From assembly GCF_007293315.1 (NCBI RefSeq), contig NZ_VLXZ01000002.1, positions 1 through 64,000 of the forward strand: a stretch of 64,000 bases of DNA. Direction: 5' to 3'. Below the pieces are notes generated by a model. The model was not told the origin of the DNA and ran no database searches. It was given only the letters and a program-made list of their open reading frames with translations. This document shows, piece after piece, positions 15,475 through 24,221 of this stretch (positions are counted from its first letter, which is position 1; every line of letters begins with the position of its first letter). The translations under genes and the position numbers were made by a program. The DNA is from Alkalicoccobacillus porphyridii. GTDB taxonomy: Bacteria > Bacillota > Bacilli > Bacillales > Bacillaceae_D.

Positions 15475-15515
15475 AGTATAATTAGCCTATATTACTCTTA
15501 GTATGATTAGCCTAT
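15475..15515 (+). promoter_or_regulatory. Direct repeats in the promoter of the partner-switching operon
   Basis: AGTATAATTAGCCTAT (15475-15490) and AGTATGATTAGCCTAT (15500-15515) are 16-bp direct repeats with one mismatch, 25 bp apart, ending 27 bp before the first gene. TATAAT at 15477 could be a -10 box. A weak sigma-B-like pair, TTTACT (15441) and GGGTAA (15461) with 14-bp spacing, lies just upstream. The promoter assignment is uncertain; the repeats are directly visible. Confidence 0.55.
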
Positions 15516-15542
15516 TTCGTTCCATCCAAGGGAGGTATAAAG

Positions 15543-16535
15543 ATGTTGTTAGGGGGACTGCTCGAAAAAATATTAATAAACGAGCCTGCCATAACACCCG
15601 TTTTTGAGCCAGATGTTTCTTATAAAGAATTAAAATTCATGTTAAAAAGAGGGTTTTTAAGTGATAAAATAGCCGAATTTTTAAATTTGCCATTAAATGA
15701 GAAACAAAGGCTGCGTGGAATGGCCGTAACTAGACTGTCATACCTACCTCCCATGGAAGAGACGTATTCTGCAGAAACCATTTTATATTTATGTGAAGTA
15801 CTGATTCACTGGAAAGAACAAATGGAGGATGTTTTGGTGAATCTTAAGCAACTAAAGATCCCTTTACCACCTGATCTTTTGGAGGCTACGATAAGAACGT
15901 ACATCCAATATAAAGAGGACGTGTTTTTTCATCATTCTCCTCCCAAGACTCATCCAGAGATCAATAAGATTCAATGGAAAATTTACCGTGATGTGCTCTA
16001 TGCCTCAAGCCAGGGAAAGTTTAAATTAATTTCAAAAGAAGAACTGCCTGATTTATCTAATAAAACGTATATTGATACATTTATTATTACACAAAAATCG
16101 GATATACCTGCATGCCGTAATCATGTGAAAGCTAGATTAATTGAAATGGGGTATAAACCGAAAGTCATCATGAATTGGCTGCTTGCACTTTCTGAAGCGA
16201 TTACCAATGTGATCGTTCACGCTATACAAGGTTCTATGACTTTACTAATCAAGTCCGAAACGGATGAAATCATTTTTATTGTGAACGACCATGGTCCGGG
16301 CTTTAATTTAGAAGCTCTTCCCAATAGCATTTTGCTAGCTGGTTTTTCCTCTAAGAAATCATTAGGACATGGTTTTACATTTATGATTAAGTTAGCTAAT
16401 CAAGTTCAATTATATACTACTCCTATAGGATCTACTGTCATTTTAAAGTTTAAAACAAATGAACCAACCATTCCGTCTTTGCCTTTTGCCGAAAAGAAAA
16501 GGGGGTCTCATGATGGACTTATCCATGGAGATTAG
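15543..16535 (+). CDS. RsbW/SpoIIAB-like ATPase with novel N-terminal region
   Basis: A 330-aa protein whose C-terminal third is a GHKL ATPase of the anti-sigma type. The N-box is ALSEAITNVIVHA (about residues 218-230), the G1 box is NDHGPGF (about 254-260), and the G2-like loop is SLGHGFTFMIKL (about 279-290). Such proteins bind ATP, phosphorylate STAS antagonists on Ser, and switch partners. Residues 1-170 match no domain I know and are mostly helical; the usual RsbW has no such extension, so this part may bind the output partner. It is first in a five-gene operon and overlaps the next STAS gene. Start ATG 15543 has GGGAGGT upstream. Confidence 0.8.
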   Translation: MLLGGLLEKILINEPAITPVFEPDVSYKELKFMLKRGFLSDKIAEFLNLPLNEKQRLRGMAVTRLSYLPPMEETYSAETILYLCEVLIHWKEQMEDVLVNLKQLKIPLPPDLLEATIRTYIQYKEDVFFHHSPPKTHPEINKIQWKIYRDVLYASSQGKFKLISKEELPDLSNKTYIDTFIITQKSDIPACRNHVKARLIEMGYKPKVIMNWLLALSEAITNVIVHAIQGSMTLLIKSETDEIIFIVNDHGPGFNLEALPNSILLAGFSSKKSLGHGFTFMIKLANQVQLYTTPIGSTVILKFKTNEPTIPSLPFAEKKRGSHDGLIHGD

Positions 16536-16833
16536 CAGATCTGCAGATCAGGTCACAATCTATTTGAAAGGGATTTTAGATATTTCTACCATTCATCAGA
16601 TGGAACCTTTCTTTAGCATAGAAAAGCATAATTATCATATTGTTTTGGACCTTTCAAACGTTGATTTTATCGATTCATCCGGCATTGGATTTATCATTAA
16701 CACCATTTACATGTCTAATGAAAGCCAATTCTCTTTAGCCATCCAAGGAGAAAATACGCTTATAAAGAAAGTGTTTCAAACAGTTGGTCTATATGAAATA
16801 TTGCAAGTTCATCAAAAGGAGCAGGCATTATGA
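16513..16833 (+). CDS. STAS domain anti-anti-sigma-like protein
   Basis: A 106-aa STAS protein of the SpoIIAA/RsbV class. The phosphorylation loop is visible in LDLSNVDFIDSSGIGFIINT, where the second Ser of DSSG is the expected kinase target. It should be phosphorylated by the upstream RsbW-like ATPase and dephosphorylated by the PP2C enzyme encoded next. The start is 16513 or 16510 (tandem ATG), set by AAGGGGG upstream; the frame continues further upstream but inside the previous gene. It overlaps the ATPase gene by 23 bp and the phosphatase gene by 4 bp, indicating tight co-translation. Confidence 0.85.
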   Translation: MDLSMEISRSADQVTIYLKGILDISTIHQMEPFFSIEKHNYHIVLDLSNVDFIDSSGIGFIINTIYMSNESQFSLAIQGENTLIKKVFQTVGLYEILQVHQKEQAL

Positions 16834-17633
16834 AAGATACGCCAAAAACAGATCATTCCTTTCATATTAAGAATATAGACCTAAACGAAACCCTCCAACG
16901 AGAGATTAATTTAGCCCAAACCATTCAAATGACTTTACTTAACGGCGATAATCCCTCATTTGAATCAGGTGAACTTTCAGGATTATCATTGCCTGCCCGC
17001 TTAATTGGTGGAGATTATTATGATTTTTATAAATTAAAGAATGGCTGCATTCGAATTGTGATTGGTGATGTAATGGGTAAAGGAATTCCCGCAGCTATGC
17101 TTATGATTCTTACAAGAGGGGCTTTCAGGAGCGCTTCGGAAAACACTGCTACCCCAGGAGCTACATTAACATCTATGAATCAGGCGCTTTATAAAGATCT
17201 TCGGAAGCTTAAATCATTTGTTACGTTATTTTGTGCAGATTTGGACCCACGGACAGGTGTGCTGACTTATTCAAGCGCAGGTCACAATCTTCCCTTACAT
17301 GTCCACAATAAAGCAAATACAGTCACTGAGTTACCTAAAGTAAAAGGGATCATGCTCGGTGGATTACCCGACCAAAATTATGGAGAGAGACAAATTCAAT
17401 TAGATAAATTAGATGTTGTTCTTTTTTATACAGATGGATTAATTGACGCTCACAATAATATGAATGAATTTTTTTCGTTAGCTACCCTTAAGGAAGTTGC
17501 GCTAAAGCAAAAAGATCATTCTGCCTTGATTATGCAAACGGAAATTATGAATTCTGTTCATCAATTTATAAATAACATCCCACAAAAAGACGATATTACC
17601 ATCGTCATCCTAAAACTATCAAATAACTTATGA
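16830..17633 (+). CDS. PP2C-type serine phosphatase (RsbU/SpoIIE-like)
   Basis: A 267-aa Mn/Mg-dependent phosphatase with the SpoIIE catalytic domain spanning nearly the whole protein. Metal and catalytic motifs are IGGDYYDFY (about residues 52-60), IGDVMGKGIPAAMLM (about 72-86), SSAGHNLPL and the C-terminal QKDDITIVIL. A short N-terminal helix (..NETLQREINLAQTIQMTLL..) resembles the linker coiled coil of RsbU-type enzymes. No sensor domain is attached, so the input must come from a partner. Its likely substrate is the STAS protein encoded immediately upstream, or the second STAS at the end of the operon. Confidence 0.88.
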   Translation: MKDTPKTDHSFHIKNIDLNETLQREINLAQTIQMTLLNGDNPSFESGELSGLSLPARLIGGDYYDFYKLKNGCIRIVIGDVMGKGIPAAMLMILTRGAFRSASENTATPGATLTSMNQALYKDLRKLKSFVTLFCADLDPRTGVLTYSSAGHNLPLHVHNKANTVTELPKVKGIMLGGLPDQNYGERQIQLDKLDVVLFYTDGLIDAHNNMNEFFSLATLKEVALKQKDHSALIMQTEIMNSVHQFINNIPQKDDITIVILKLSNNL

Positions 17634-17646
17634 CGGGGGTCGTGCG

Positions 17647-19656
17647 GTGAAGCAGGTTGTAAAAAAAGGAAGTTCAGTAAGTGAAGCTATTACTTCCGGG
17701 ATAAGCCACTTTAACACCACGAAGGAACATGTAAAAATCGATGTGATTCAGGGAAGTAAAAAAGGGTTTTTAGGAATTGGCAAGCAAGAAGCTATTGTAC
17801 AAATAACCTTATTACAATCAACTGACCCGATTGCAGAATTATTGACACCAAAAGAGAGCCTTCCTGCCCAACCAGTTAAAGCTAAAAAAGAAGAGTTTGC
17901 TGGTAAAGCATGGATTACAAACGGTGTCTTACATCATCAGGATGGGATTGATTCATTTCCTATTCTTCACGCGCCTAACAACGTCGAGGTGTATTGTGGA
18001 AAAGAATTGCTTGAAGAAAAGCGGATCATTTTAGATGACTCAAATAGCTATACACTTAACCCAATTGAGTCTCACAGGAGAACAAAATGGAAGATTGATG
18101 TGAATCAAACAAAGCTAGAGGCTGTGTTGTCCATTGACCCTGGATTTAAAACGGTACGAACACTCGAAGATGTAAAGCCGGATACTCGTATTGAAGTCCT
18201 CACGAATGAAAAAACAACGATTATTAACTCTTTGACCTATGAAGAAGTCATGCAGGAATTGCAAAACCAAAAAGTGGTGATTGGCTTTAATCAAGCAGAA
18301 ATTATTAACGCGATCAAAACAAAAGAGTCTGGTCAATTTATTGTAGCAACTGGGAAGCAACCGGGGGAAGGGCGGGAAGGACGAGTTGAGCTTTTATTAA
18401 ATTTAGATATTAAAAACGGACCTCAAATTAGTGAAGAAGGTCTGGCAAATTATCGAGAAATCAAAGTAATCCCAAATATAGAACAAGGTAAAATCATTGC
18501 GCTCATACACCAGCCTGTTCAAGGGAAACCAGGGTATACCATTACGAATGAACCCATAGATGCCATTCCTTATCAAGAAATTGTTGTAAAGTCGGGTAAG
18601 GGTGTTGTCATTATTGATGACAAGATTGTGGCCATAGATTCTGGAAGACCACACATTCAAAAAAGGGGTAAACTGCACCGAGTATCCATCCTCCCTAAAT
18701 TAACTCATCGAAACGATGTAAACATCGCGACTGGAAATATTCACTTTAAAGGGGATGTAGAAATATTCGGCGAAGTCCAGCAGGGAATGGTTGTGGAAGC
18801 TGAAGGAAATATCCATATTCATAAAGCCGTTAACAATGCCGAGGTTTTAACATCAGGAAGTGTTAATATTAATGGGAACATCATTCATTCTGAAATCTCA
18901 GCTGGGCGCCAGAACATTCTAATTTCAGAATTGGGTCAACGATTAACTCCCATTATTGATGTCTTTTATGCTTTACTTACTGTCATTAAACAGGTCACAT
19001 TAGCGCCTGGTTTTAAATCATCTAACTTTTCAAGGAATGGTCTTCATTCTCTTATCTTTATTCTTCTGGAAAACCGTTTTAAGCACCTGCCTGTGTTAAT
19101 AAAACAATTTATAGAAGAAGTGAAAGAAGCAGAGCCTTATCTTGAGGATGAAAACTGGATGGGTGTTCTAACATCGTCTACTAACTTATTTCTATTTATT
19201 TCCCCTGCCGAACAGCAGGTTACCATTCAAGGTCTCGAACAATTGCTTGCTACACTAAGAGAATTAAAGCAATTAAGTGAAACGCCCGTTGAGCCTAATT
19301 CATTCATTATTTTTAAACATGCCTCCAATAGCTCTATCTATAGTAGCGGAAATATCATTGTGACTGGCACAGGCTGTATTAACACAACCCTGCATTCAAA
19401 AGGTAAAATCATAGGATCCGGCATTTTCAGGGGTGGAGAATTATTTGCTCAAGGGGGTGTTGAATTAAACGAAGTAGGTTCTGAAGTAAACGCAGTCACG
19501 TTAATCTCTGTGCCTGAGGATCAAATGATAGATATAAAAATGGTACATGGAGGGACTGTATTACAGATTGGAGATGTGAGATATACATTTGATCAGGCTT
19601 CCGAAAATGTGAAAGCATCGTTTAATAAACAAAAACATATAATTGAATTCCTATGA
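17647..19656 (+). CDS. FapA/DUF342 family protein with Jag-type N-terminal domain
   Basis: A 669-aa cytoplasmic protein. Residues 3-55 form a Jag_N domain (..GSSVSEAITSGISHF.. and GSKKGFLGIGKQEAIVQI). The centre and C terminus match FapA (flagellar assembly protein A, DUF342): ..EGREGRVELLLNLDIKNGP.., ..VIPNIEQGKIIALI.., ..GKPGYTITNEPI.., then a beta-helix-like tract with repeated NIHFKGDVEIFGEVQQGM and GNIHIHKAV. FapA proteins are linked to flagellar or polar organisation in Vibrio; the function in Bacilli is not established. Start GTG 17647 follows GGGGGT. Its position between the PP2C and the second STAS suggests it is the scaffold or output of the switch. Confidence 0.82.
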   Translation: MKQVVKKGSSVSEAITSGISHFNTTKEHVKIDVIQGSKKGFLGIGKQEAIVQITLLQSTDPIAELLTPKESLPAQPVKAKKEEFAGKAWITNGVLHHQDGIDSFPILHAPNNVEVYCGKELLEEKRIILDDSNSYTLNPIESHRRTKWKIDVNQTKLEAVLSIDPGFKTVRTLEDVKPDTRIEVLTNEKTTIINSLTYEEVMQELQNQKVVIGFNQAEIINAIKTKESGQFIVATGKQPGEGREGRVELLLNLDIKNGPQISEEGLANYREIKVIPNIEQGKIIALIHQPVQGKPGYTITNEPIDAIPYQEIVVKSGKGVVIIDDKIVAIDSGRPHIQKRGKLHRVSILPKLTHRNDVNIATGNIHFKGDVEIFGEVQQGMVVEAEGNIHIHKAVNNAEVLTSGSVNINGNIIHSEISAGRQNILISELGQRLTPIIDVFYALLTVIKQVTLAPGFKSSNFSRNGLHSLIFILLENRFKHLPVLIKQFIEEVKEAEPYLEDENWMGVLTSSTNLFLFISPAEQQVTIQGLEQLLATLRELKQLSETPVEPNSFIIFKHASNSSIYSSGNIIVTGTGCINTTLHSKGKIIGSGIFRGGELFAQGGVELNEVGSEVNAVTLISVPEDQMIDIKMVHGGTVLQIGDVRYTFDQASENVKASFNKQKHIIEFL

Positions 19657-19671
19657 CAGAGGAGTGGTTTG

Positions 19672-20016
19672 ATGATTGATTTTGTAACTGAGAACAGAGA
19701 CGGCCGACTTTTTGTTCGTCTAGATGGTGATCTAGATATTGACGGCATTGAAAAGATAGAAACCTCACTAATCCCGATTTTAGATGCCCAGTCTGAAATT
19801 TATATTGATTTCTCTAATGTGGCATTTGTGGATTCCTCAGGTATTGGGCTACTTATACACCTAATTGAATCCCTAACCTCTAAGGAAATCATCGTCAAAC
19901 TTTATAACCTAAGAGAAGAGGTCCTCTCCGTATTTGAAATCCTTCAAGTCACAGAGATTATTGGTGAAGGAATCATAGTTCCTCATTCAGAGGTAGACTA
20001 CCAAGTAAAAACCTAA
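19672..20016 (+). CDS. STAS domain protein (second antagonist)
   Basis: A 114-aa SpoIIAA/RsbV-like protein with the phosphorylatable loop VAFVDSSGIGLLIHLIE. It is distinct in sequence from the STAS at 16513. The start ATG at 19672 is set by GAGGAG about 7 nt upstream and lies 15 bp after the FapA gene. It ends the operon; its TAA overlaps, on the opposite strand, the TAG of the convergent alkyltransferase-like gene by two bases. Two STAS proteins served by one kinase and one phosphatase would allow competition between an input and an output partner. Confidence 0.86.
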   Translation: MIDFVTENRDGRLFVRLDGDLDIDGIEKIETSLIPILDAQSEIYIDFSNVAFVDSSGIGLLIHLIESLTSKEIIVKLYNLREEVLSVFEILQVTEIIGEGIIVPHSEVDYQVKT

Positions 20017-20318
20017 TAATTCCACACGCAGCTTTTCAAATTTATGCGTCCATTTCCCAAAAAAGGAACTCCTTCTGCTTTAAGTAGTTCCTTTTGGGTT
20101 TTTCCACCGTGAAAAATAAGACTTTCCGGTGCTGTTTCCCCTGTTTTCATGACAACCCGGTGGCTCGGCAGGCCTTTTGGTGCCTGCCTCATTGCCCACC
20201 CTACCACTCTAGCATTGTGTGGCTGTTCTATCATTCGCGCAATCTGTCCGTAGGTTGCCACGTTGCCCTCTGGTATTTGCTCTACGATGCGATATACTTG
20301 ATTAAAGAATGAACTCAT
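20013..20318 (-). CDS. Alkyltransferase-like protein (ATL)
   Basis: A 101-aa protein of the O6-alkylguanine-DNA alkyltransferase C-terminal fold: ..YRIVEQIPEGNVATYGQIARM.., ..RVVGWAMRQAPKGLPSHRVVMK... The active-site motif PCHR of true methyltransferases is replaced by PSHR, so no acceptor Cys is present and the protein cannot repair by alkyl transfer. ATL proteins bind O6-alkylguanine and, where studied, hand the lesion to nucleotide excision repair. Length (~100 aa) also fits ATL rather than the ~170-aa Ada/Ogt type. Monocistronic; convergent overlap with the STAS gene. Confidence 0.85.
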   Translation of the reverse strand: MSSFFNQVYRIVEQIPEGNVATYGQIARMIEQPHNARVVGWAMRQAPKGLPSHRVVMKTGETAPESLIFHGGKTQKELLKAEGVPFLGNGRINLKSCVWNY

Positions 20319-20328
20319 TATACCTCTC

Positions 20329-21849
20329 CTATGATTGAGTGGATTTACTAAGATTTAATACCTGTATTGTTTGCATGTGTGCATTGAATCTGTTCTGAAT
20401 ATATGCAGCATACCATCCATAATACTCATTTGCCTGCTCATACGGCAAGTCACGAATGATGGTTGTACCTTGAGAACCTCTTGTTTCCACTTGAAGAGTA
20501 GCCAGTCCCCATCGGCGCTGCAGCCAGGTCTGCTCAATACGTACTTCGTCTATTTTTGTCATATTTGTTGTTGTCCACTCTAATGATAGAACACCACTTT
20601 GTGCTTGAAAGGTCTCTACACTTAATCGATATCGACTATATGCATAGTCAAATAATCGAACTGCGAGGATCCAAGCTAACAGTAAAGGAGAGATATACCA
20701 CAGGTCGCTCCACTGGATCCATACAATGACGGATACTAAAACCCAAAAGTAACTAGGCGTTAACAGTCTTACCCATATAACTTGACGAGGAAGCTTAAGC
20801 TCTGGTGGGTGTAGCGCATAGTTAGGAACGATCTCCTGTAACAGCTCGTAAAGTCTAGATTGAGCTAGAAAAGGAAACAGTACGCTTGATTCTATGCCTT
20901 CTTCTCCAAGCCCTCCTGCTGCACAAATTAACTTCACGTCAACAATCCCAAACCAACGCCTAATGAGCGTTTTTGAAACACTTACTCCCTGGACTTTATG
21001 CCTTAATATAGAATATTCCTTTGTTTGAAAAAGTCCCTTTTTAATATAAATTCGTTCGTTGTCACTTCTGACTTCAAAATGACCATAGCGTATAAAAGTA
21101 AGAATGAGACCAAATGAGACGGAGATTATTAAGAGAATGATAACCGCGCTGACTAACCACATTAAATGATCAAGTAAAAAAGGCCAAACCGTTTCTACAT
21201 AACCATCTAACGAAAACCACTCATCTACGTTAAAGAAAAGACCTACTAGTAGTGGGATAAGTGCAAACGAGCTAACTGATGTAAAGGACGCAATAATTAA
21301 TTCCTTGTTCGTCACAAGATAATGCTGTTTCTTCTCTTTCCTTTCCTCACTAAACTGCTCTTCATTTACTAATCCTGATGCTCGTTTTTCATTTAAGCTA
21401 AGAAAGGCTTGAATGTGCTCTGCCTGCTTAATGCTGATCATCTTTAAGTCAACAGTAGAGTTTGATTGCGCTTCTGTCTCAAGCTTCACCGAAGTTACGT
21501 GAAACCATCGACCAACAAAGTTTGTCTCTTTAGATATATTTTGAATATGTTTGTAAGCAATGGTTTGTTCTTTTTTTATAAATCCACCTTTTATAATATG
21601 GAGCTCATTCTCGCGAAATTCATATGAGAAATGAAGCCAGTGAAGAATGGTTGCACATAAAGTAATAAGTAACAGAGCTAAGACGCCCCACTTACCAATT
21701 GTTATAAAAGTTGAACTAGAATTTGCATTCACAAACCATAATAAGATTAAAGGAAAGATATATGCTTTTATAGAAGAGATTCCATCTGTTACAATAAAAG
21801 AATAGTGTAATCGATAAGCTTTATGTAATTCGATACCGTTAAGATTCAT
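20329..21849 (-). CDS. ydbT: YdbT-like membrane protein with bacterial PH domains
   Basis: A 506-aa membrane protein with several transmembrane helices and three bacterial PH2 (bPH2/DUF304) modules, seen as repeated strings of the type ENELHIIKGGFIKKEQTIAY, NERIYIKKGLFQTKEYSIL and RLSVETFQAQSGVLSLEWT. YdbT with YdbS is known in Bacillus as a sigma-W regulon pair associated with resistance to antimicrobial peptides. It overlaps ydbS by 11 bp and is followed 10 bp later by the ATL gene on the same strand, which may be transcribed with it. Confidence 0.85.
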   Translation of the reverse strand: MNLNGIELHKAYRLHYSFIVTDGISSIKAYIFPLILLWFVNANSSSTFITIGKWGVLALLLITLCATILHWLHFSYEFRENELHIIKGGFIKKEQTIAYKHIQNISKETNFVGRWFHVTSVKLETEAQSNSTVDLKMISIKQAEHIQAFLSLNEKRASGLVNEEQFSEERKEKKQHYLVTNKELIIASFTSVSSFALIPLLVGLFFNVDEWFSLDGYVETVWPFLLDHLMWLVSAVIILLIISVSFGLILTFIRYGHFEVRSDNERIYIKKGLFQTKEYSILRHKVQGVSVSKTLIRRWFGIVDVKLICAAGGLGEEGIESSVLFPFLAQSRLYELLQEIVPNYALHPPELKLPRQVIWVRLLTPSYFWVLVSVIVWIQWSDLWYISPLLLAWILAVRLFDYAYSRYRLSVETFQAQSGVLSLEWTTTNMTKIDEVRIEQTWLQRRWGLATLQVETRGSQGTTIIRDLPYEQANEYYGWYAAYIQNRFNAHMQTIQVLNLSKSTQS

Positions 21850-22339
21850 GCTCGTTCACCTTCGCAAGAATAGCGATTTTTCCCCTTAGCTCTTCCGCCA
21901 CTTTAATGGGTAAAGCCGGAATTTCATGGTTAGATGCCGTTGTCCCAATCATGATTGTCGCTAAACCAAACCTTCTTAATATCGGACCCTGTGTTGTACT
22001 CACATGAAGCACTTTAACCATAGGAACTAATACATGTACATGCTCTAAGGCTCCATATTTAAGCTGCAAGTACTCTGGATCAATACGATACCGCCAGGCT
22101 CTTTGCATATAAACGGGGTAGATACACACTTTGTAGATTGCCTGTAATAGAACGTACCCTGCTATGACATAGGTGATGGTCCCAATCCAGCTAACCCACT
22201 CATAGTAAGTTTGCATAAAAAGTATAGCTGCGAGAATAAGTAATGTAATAGCATGAGACAAAGTAGAACTTATTCTCCATACATAAACCGCTTTTTTAGA
22301 AATTGTTTCTTCAGGAAATGGAATCGTTTGCTGTAACAT
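21839..22339 (-). CDS. ydbS: YdbS-like membrane protein with bacterial PH domain
   Basis: A 166-aa protein with two N-terminal membrane helices (about residues 22-70) and one bPH2 domain (..WRYRIDPEYLQLKYGALEHV.., ..VPMVKVLHVSTTQGPILRRFG..). This is the partner of YdbT. The start ATG 22339 has AAGGGAG 7 nt upstream. A minus-strand sigma-W-like promoter lies 26-54 bp upstream, matching the known control of ydbST in B. subtilis relatives. Confidence 0.86.
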   Translation of the reverse strand: MLQQTIPFPEETISKKAVYVWRISSTLSHAITLLILAAILFMQTYYEWVSWIGTITYVIAGYVLLQAIYKVCIYPVYMQRAWRYRIDPEYLQLKYGALEHVHVLVPMVKVLHVSTTQGPILRRFGLATIMIGTTASNHEIPALPIKVAEELRGKIAILAKVNEHES

Positions 22340-22364
22340 CTGTGCGCTCCCTTCTTTTGTGCTT

Positions 22365-22393
22365 TATACGAGGCACAAGCCCAACATGTTTCG
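22365..22393 (-). promoter_or_regulatory. Sigma-W-like promoter for ydbST
   Basis: On the minus strand CGAAAC (22393-22388) and CGTATA (22370-22365) are separated by 17 bp, close to the ECF sigma-W consensus TGAAAC-N16-CGTA. It lies just upstream of ydbS. Confidence 0.7.
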
Positions 22394-22398
22394 TATAT

Positions 22399-22426
22399 TG
22401 AAACTAAAGTGATCATCGTTCGTATA
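22399..22426 (+). promoter_or_regulatory. Sigma-W-like promoter for the DUF2207 gene
   Basis: TGAAAC (22399-22404), exactly 16 bp, then CGTATA (22421-22426): a perfect match to the sigma-W consensus. It starts only 5 bp from the -35 of the opposing ydbST promoter, so the two are back to back. Confidence 0.82.
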
Positions 22427-22445
22427 CAAACATAACAGAAAGCGG

Positions 22446-24146
22446 GTGTTAGATGTGAGATATCGTTTATTTATGATAGTAGCTATTCTGATGGGACTCA
22501 TGTTGCTCTCACCATCCAAGGCTTTTGCTATTGATTTTACCATTTCTGGCTCTACAATTGATGCTTACCTAAGTCCAAATGGAGATGTGGAGGTTGTGGA
22601 GTCACACATCTATGATTTTGATGATGACTTTAATGGTCTAACAAGGACACTTTATCCTAAGCAAGGTACGAATATTGTTGACGTCCAGGCGACCGAAAAC
22701 GGTCAGGAATTAGAGGTGGAGCAAGAAGGCGATCTCTACAAAATACATCGAACAGGAAGCTATGAAACGGTTGAACTCGAATTAACCTATATAATTAAAG
22801 ATGGTGTGGATGTCTATTCAGATGTTGCGGATTTCTACTGGCCGTTTTTTGATTCAAGTAACGAGACTCCTTATAAGAATATGAACATTAGCATTCACCC
22901 ACCTGAGGAAACAAGTGATGTCATTGCCTTTGGCTACGACCACTCTTTTGGAAAAGAAAGAATAGAACCGAACGGTATGGTTATCTTCAATTTAAATGAA
23001 GTGCCAGATGGTAAAAATGGTGATATTCGAGTGGCTTATCCAGCTGAGCTTTTCCCCGCTGCTAGTGGGTCTATTGAATCTATGCGTGATGAGATTCTAA
23101 CACAGGAGCAAGAAGGTATAGATGGAGCAGCAGCTTATATAAGCAGACAGGGGACCTTATCAACATTGGCCTCCATCTTCATTCCGGTAGCTGGGCTAAT
23201 ATTGTTACTTCTTATTACTAGCTCCTACTTGAAAGCTAGCAGAATGTATAAATCGTTTAAGAATAAAGACGTTAAAACGATACCAAAACAATCGCTGAGC
23301 ATGCTGGGCACAATCTCATTTATTCGTAGTCATGCCTTGCCATCCGAAGCTTTGGCTGCTGGACTACTTGATCTCATTCGACAAGGTTACGTAAAGGAAG
23401 ATGGTACGAACCATTTTACGCTGCTGCATCATGATCGCGCTTCACAGCAAGAGCTCATTCTAATTGAATGGCTTTTTACGAAAATTGGTGACGGTCAGTC
23501 CTTTACTCTGCAACAATTAGAGAAGTATGCAAAAGATAAGAAGAACCACGAAACGTATCAGTTATACGACCAAAATTGGAAGAAAGCGATTAGGCAAGAA
23601 GTGAAAGAAGCCCAATTATTTGAGAACAAAGCTGCTCATCGTATAACAGTTGGTCTATCTAGCCTATTGCTTATGCCTTTCATCATTTTATTTCCAATTC
23701 ATGAATTATTCATGTGGTTTACCATCACGCTCATTTTGTTTATTGGATATATTGGATACGCATGTTTCTATCACCCACGCACAGAAAAGGGAGCCAAAAT
23801 CGGTCATGAATGGTATCAGTACAAACGAAACGTCAACTCTAAACCTTTGAAAGAAATGATGACGTGGCCATCTGATGACCTCATGAGAGCAGTCATTTAC
23901 GGATTAGGAACAAATGATAAAAAGCTGCAAGATAAAAGTAACTCCATTGCAGATGTTTTCAAAAAACAAGCATCCTCTTCTGCTAATGCCTATTCTTTTG
24001 ACATGACATCATTTATTGCATTGTCATCTGTTGCATCATCAACTGTTCGTTCGGCTAATTCATCTGCTACGCCAGCTTCGACTTCTTCTGGTGGATCTCC
24101 AGGCGGAGGAACAGGTGGTGGCGGGGGCGGTTCCGGAGCTTTTTGA
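22446..24146 (+). CDS. DUF2207 domain membrane protein
   Basis: A 566-aa exported membrane protein. It has an N-terminal signal peptide (..MGLMLLSPSKAFA, cleavage near residue 28), a long extracellular beta-rich DUF2207 domain (about 30-235), a membrane helix near 245-265, a cytoplasmic region, and two further helices (about 400-440). The tail is Ser-rich and ends in a Gly-rich tract (GGGTGGGGGGSGAF). The function is unknown; such proteins often appear in cell-envelope stress regulons, and the adjacent consensus sigma-W promoter agrees. The start is uncertain: GTG at 22446 gives a leader of only about 13 nt, and GTG at 22455 is a fair alternative. Confidence 0.8.
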   Translation: MLDVRYRLFMIVAILMGLMLLSPSKAFAIDFTISGSTIDAYLSPNGDVEVVESHIYDFDDDFNGLTRTLYPKQGTNIVDVQATENGQELEVEQEGDLYKIHRTGSYETVELELTYIIKDGVDVYSDVADFYWPFFDSSNETPYKNMNISIHPPEETSDVIAFGYDHSFGKERIEPNGMVIFNLNEVPDGKNGDIRVAYPAELFPAASGSIESMRDEILTQEQEGIDGAAAYISRQGTLSTLASIFIPVAGLILLLLITSSYLKASRMYKSFKNKDVKTIPKQSLSMLGTISFIRSHALPSEALAAGLLDLIRQGYVKEDGTNHFTLLHHDRASQQELILIEWLFTKIGDGQSFTLQQLEKYAKDKKNHETYQLYDQNWKKAIRQEVKEAQLFENKAAHRITVGLSSLLLMPFIILFPIHELFMWFTITLILFIGYIGYACFYHPRTEKGAKIGHEWYQYKRNVNSKPLKEMMTWPSDDLMRAVIYGLGTNDKKLQDKSNSIADVFKKQASSSANAYSFDMTSFIALSSVASSTVRSANSSATPASTSSGGSPGGGTGGGGGGSGAF

Positions 24147-24221
24147 TTTTACAATTTGTGTCCTTGACATCTGTTTTACCAATCCGTATAGTATGAATTA
24201 TCACATCAAACTGAATACTCT

